NCBI GenBank assembly: GCA_029777145.1
Contig: JAKOSS010000776.1
Span: 1 to 5,929 of the forward strand
From: Acidobacteriota bacterium
GTDB taxonomy: Bacteria > Acidobacteriota > Blastocatellia > Pyrinomonadales > Pyrinomonadaceae
DNA: 5,929 nt
Reading direction: 5' to 3'
Shown here: in pieces, positions 4,585-5,929 of the stretch
Position numbering within the stretch: position 1 is the first letter of the stretch
Layout: each line of letters opens with the position of its first letter
Notes under the pieces: model-generated
Told to the model about the DNA's origin: nothing
The model's database searches: none
The model's input: only the letters and a program-made list of their open reading frames with translations
Program-made: the position numbers and the translations under genes

Positions 4585-5115
4585 TTGAAAAACCTAATAA
4601 TTCTGGCACTCGCGACGTTGGCGTTCGCGGCCTGCAGTTCCACTCAACCGGCGGCGAACAATGCGTCGAATACGACCGCGCCGGCCAACAAATCAAACGC
4701 TTCGGCTCCGGCCGCGGCGACCCCGGCGTCGAACGCGAACGCGAATTCGAACGCTAACAAGTCGGCCGATCTGGCCGCGAAAACCGAAGACTCCGCGCCG
4801 AAGCGCATCATGTTCGCAAAAGGCACGGTCGAGAGCGTCGAAACCGTGACGCTCGCGCCGGGCGCGACGAAGCAGTTCATTCTCGGGGCGACGGGCGCAC
4901 AGACCCTGTTCATCACGCCTGGCAGCGATCAGCTGACGTTCCGGATCGTGCGCGGGATCGCCGGCGAATTGATCAAAGCGGATGACGGAACATACTCCGC
5001 CGAGACCAAGGGCAACAACGGCGTCAAAGGCGACATCGTCTTCGAGGTCAAGAATCCGACGAAAACCGAGATCAAGTCGAAGCTGACGATCGCGATCGAA
5101 GATTTCGCGGATTAA
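4585..5115 (+). CDS. Lipoprotein with Asn/Ala/Ser-rich linker and a beta-rich C-terminal domain
   Basis: A 176-residue predicted lipoprotein. The signal peptide (M/L-KNLIILALATLAFA) ends in a lipobox-like FAAC with Cys17 as the lipid-modified residue; Phe at -3 is less common than Leu. Residues 18 to about 71 form a low-complexity linker of Ala, Asn, Ser, Thr and Pro, typical of surface lipoproteins. Residues 73-176 form a soluble, probably beta-sandwich domain: RIMFAKGT, LAPGATKQFILGATGAQTLFI and a final KLTIAIEDFAD. Its pattern (RI-FA-G, then G-x-Y/F-x-L-x-A-x-G-Q) resembles the PPC-like or lysozyme-inhibitor-like domains of cyanobacterial and acidobacterial secreted proteins; this is a weak resemblance from memory. 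No catalytic motif is seen and function is unknown. Expressed from its own promoter, divergent from the BNR gene, and followed by a long hairpin. Confidence 0.85.
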   Translation: MKNLIILALATLAFAACSSTQPAANNASNTTAPANKSNASAPAAATPASNANANSNANKSADLAAKTEDSAPKRIMFAKGTVESVETVTLAPGATKQFILGATGAQTLFITPGSDQLTFRIVRGIAGELIKADDGTYSAETKGNNGVKGDIVFEVKNPTKTEIKSKLTIAIEDFAD

Positions 5116-5136
5116 CGACGAACCCGCACAACCTGG

Positions 5137-5196
5137 CGCCTTCGTGTCTCCGCGGTCACCGACCGGCCGCGGCAGACGCGAAGGCGTTCGCGTTTT
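5137..5196 (+). terminator. Long GC-rich hairpin after the lipoprotein gene, probable terminator
   Basis: The 19-nt arm at 5137-5155 (CGCCTTCGTGTCTCCGCGG) pairs with 5167-5186 across an 11-nt loop. Pairing is complete except for one T/C difference (a G-U type or mismatched pair) and a one-base bulge. A short T run (5193-5196) follows after six bases, so intrinsic termination is plausible but not textbook. It lies 21 bp after the lipoprotein stop and ahead of the next promoter. It might instead be a dispersed intergenic repeat. Confidence 0.55.
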
Positions 5197-5207
5197 CTGA
5201 CTTCCCG

Positions 5208-5251
5208 AACAGGTTGAATAATCGCCCGTTGCAAAGTAAGATTCACCTGTT
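5208..5251. promoter_or_regulatory. Inverted repeat framing the HMG-CoA reductase promoter
   Basis: AACAGGTTGAAT (5208-5219) is mirrored by ATTCACCTGTT (5241-5251), 11 pairs with one bulged T and 21 bp between arms. The left arm contains the -35 box, and the right arm overlaps the end of the -10 and the start site. The arm centres are about three helical turns apart, fitting a two-site operator; a hairpin in RNA is excluded for most of it because it precedes the start site. Confidence 0.4.
5214..5242 (+). promoter_or_regulatory. Candidate promoter of HMG-CoA reductase
   Basis: TTGAAT (5214-5219, 4/6), a 17-bp spacer and TAAGAT (5237-5242, 4/6). Transcription would begin near 5249, giving a leader of about 34 nt with only a weak GGG before the A-rich run that precedes the ATG at 5283. 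Confidence 0.45.
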
Positions 5252-5282
5252 CTTTTCCATCGCGCTTCGCGGGTAAAAAAAT

Positions 5283-5929
5283 ATGTCATTCTTCCCGATC
5301 CCGAGCATGCTGCTGAGGCAGCTGTACACGAACAATAGTCTGAAAAATACGGCCGACGGCGTGCAGTTTGCGCTCAAAAACCGGCTCAGCGACGGTGAGT
5401 TCAGCGAGCTAAACGGCATTCGGATCGACGGCCACGACGTGCCGCTCGAATCGGTCTCGCTCGACCTCGGAGACGGAGTTTTCGTTCCCGCGACCGCGGT
5501 CCGCGACGTCGCGTTTCCGTTGCGAAAAGTTCTGTTCGTCCGCTGTGCCGGCACGATGCTCGAGAACGGCAAGCACAAGATCCGGATCGCCTTCAAGGCG
5601 AAGCCGTTCGGATCGCTGAAGTTCGACGTCGAGGATTCGATCGCCGAAACCGAAAGCCTCGAAGTGCGCATTCCGCGCGACGAGCACGACGATTATTCCG
5701 AGTCGGCGATCAAGGCGCGGCAGGCGTTCGTCGAGCAGTATTCCGGCGCGAAGCTCGAGCACCTCACGCACTATTCGATCGACCCGCACACGACCGCCGG
5801 CAATTGCGAGAACTTTACCGGCGTCGCGCAGATCCCGATCGGATTCGCCGGACCGCTGAAGGTCAACGGTGAGTTCGCGACCGGCGAATATCTGATCCCG
5901 CTGGCGACGACCGAAGGCACGCTGATCGC
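5283..5929 (+). CDS. Hydroxymethylglutaryl-CoA reductase, class I type, N-terminal part (cut by window edge)
   Basis: The first 215 codons of HMG-CoA reductase, which reduces HMG-CoA to mevalonate, the committed step of the mevalonate route to isoprenoids. The catalytic domain begins near residue 140: SAIKARQAFVEQYSGAKLEH, then GNCENFTGVAQIPIGFAGPL (173-192) binding HMG-CoA, and PLATTEGTLIA, where Glu211 of ATTEG is the catalytic glutamate. The ATTEG form marks class I rather than the class II enzymes of Pseudomonas. Residues 1 to about 130 are a soluble, mostly beta-strand extension with no membrane segments (GVQFALKNRLSDGEF, RKVLFVRCAGTMLENGKHKI, GSLKFDVEDSIA) that I do not recognise. The ATG at 5283 follows an A-rich run, with no strong Shine-Dalgarno. 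The remaining catalytic Lys, Asp and His are beyond the window. It is not in an operon with the upstream lipoprotein, from which a hairpin and promoter separate it. Confidence 0.93.
   Translation, partial: MSFFPIPSMLLRQLYTNNSLKNTADGVQFALKNRLSDGEFSELNGIRIDGHDVPLESVSLDLGDGVFVPATAVRDVAFPLRKVLFVRCAGTMLENGKHKIRIAFKAKPFGSLKFDVEDSIAETESLEVRIPRDEHDDYSESAIKARQAFVEQYSGAKLEHLTHYSIDPHTTAGNCENFTGVAQIPIGFAGPLKVNGEFATGEYLIPLATTEGTLI

Noticed and set aside
4472..4696. Upstream extension of the BNR protein by 75 codons.
   Set aside because: It would bury the signal peptide and run antisense through the lipoprotein gene and both promoters.
5261..5271. CGCG-CTT-CGCG mini-hairpin before the HMG-CoA reductase start as a riboregulator.
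   Set aside because: A 4-bp stem of CG repeats is expected by chance in this composition, and no known riboswitch features surround it.

Overview
The window is about 5.9 kb of moderately GC-rich bacterial DNA, gene-dense, with genes on both strands. It carries six protein genes, two of them cut by the window edges. A Bacteroidetes-like ketoacyl-ACP synthase III, a secreted Ycf48/BNR-repeat protein, an Asn/Ala/Ser-rich lipoprotein and an HMG-CoA reductase occur together. With the composition and weak Shine-Dalgarno signals, this suggests an environmental acidobacterium (Blastocatellia/Pyrinomonadaceae-like). That assignment is an inference, not proven.

Left part (1-2308). A minus-strand pair starts near 1495: a sterol desaturase/fatty-acid hydroxylase-type membrane di-iron protein with two C-terminal CDGSH iron-sulfur motifs, then an ALDH3-like aldehyde dehydrogenase whose ATG overlaps the desaturase stop (ATGA). 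A TetR-family regulator is divergent from them. The pair has a good sigma70-type promoter (TTGACA-N18-CAGAAT) with a 19-bp near-palindrome in its spacer, the arrangement expected for repression by the adjacent TetR protein. A second candidate promoter lies inside the codons of the second CDGSH motif, in an AT-rich patch just before the aldehyde dehydrogenase. An oxygenase plus a fatty-aldehyde-type dehydrogenase resembles the eukaryotic pairing of alkylglycerol monooxygenase with fatty aldehyde dehydrogenase. The local hypothesis is an inducible lipid-oxidation or ether-lipid-cleavage module whose oxygenase carries its own Fe-S redox domains.

Middle part (2313-4471). On the minus strand, a secreted six-blade-like BNR/Ycf48 protein is followed after 83 bp by a ketoacyl-ACP synthase III. 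The gap holds two oppositely oriented degenerate heptanucleotide arrays, and one runs into the last codons of the BNR gene. The synthase converges on tetR with only 4 bp between stop codons.

Right part (4472-5929). A compact divergent promoter region separates the BNR gene from a plus-strand lipoprotein that starts with TTG. A long hairpin follows it. Next come a candidate promoter framed by an inverted repeat and the first 215 codons of a class I-type HMG-CoA reductase (mevalonate pathway) with a non-catalytic N-terminal extension of about 130 residues or more.

Two genes (tetR and the BNR gene) have a -10-like hexamer exactly 7 nt before the ATG and no Shine-Dalgarno sequence, suggesting leaderless mRNAs. 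No RNA genes, CRISPR arrays or insertion sequences were seen.
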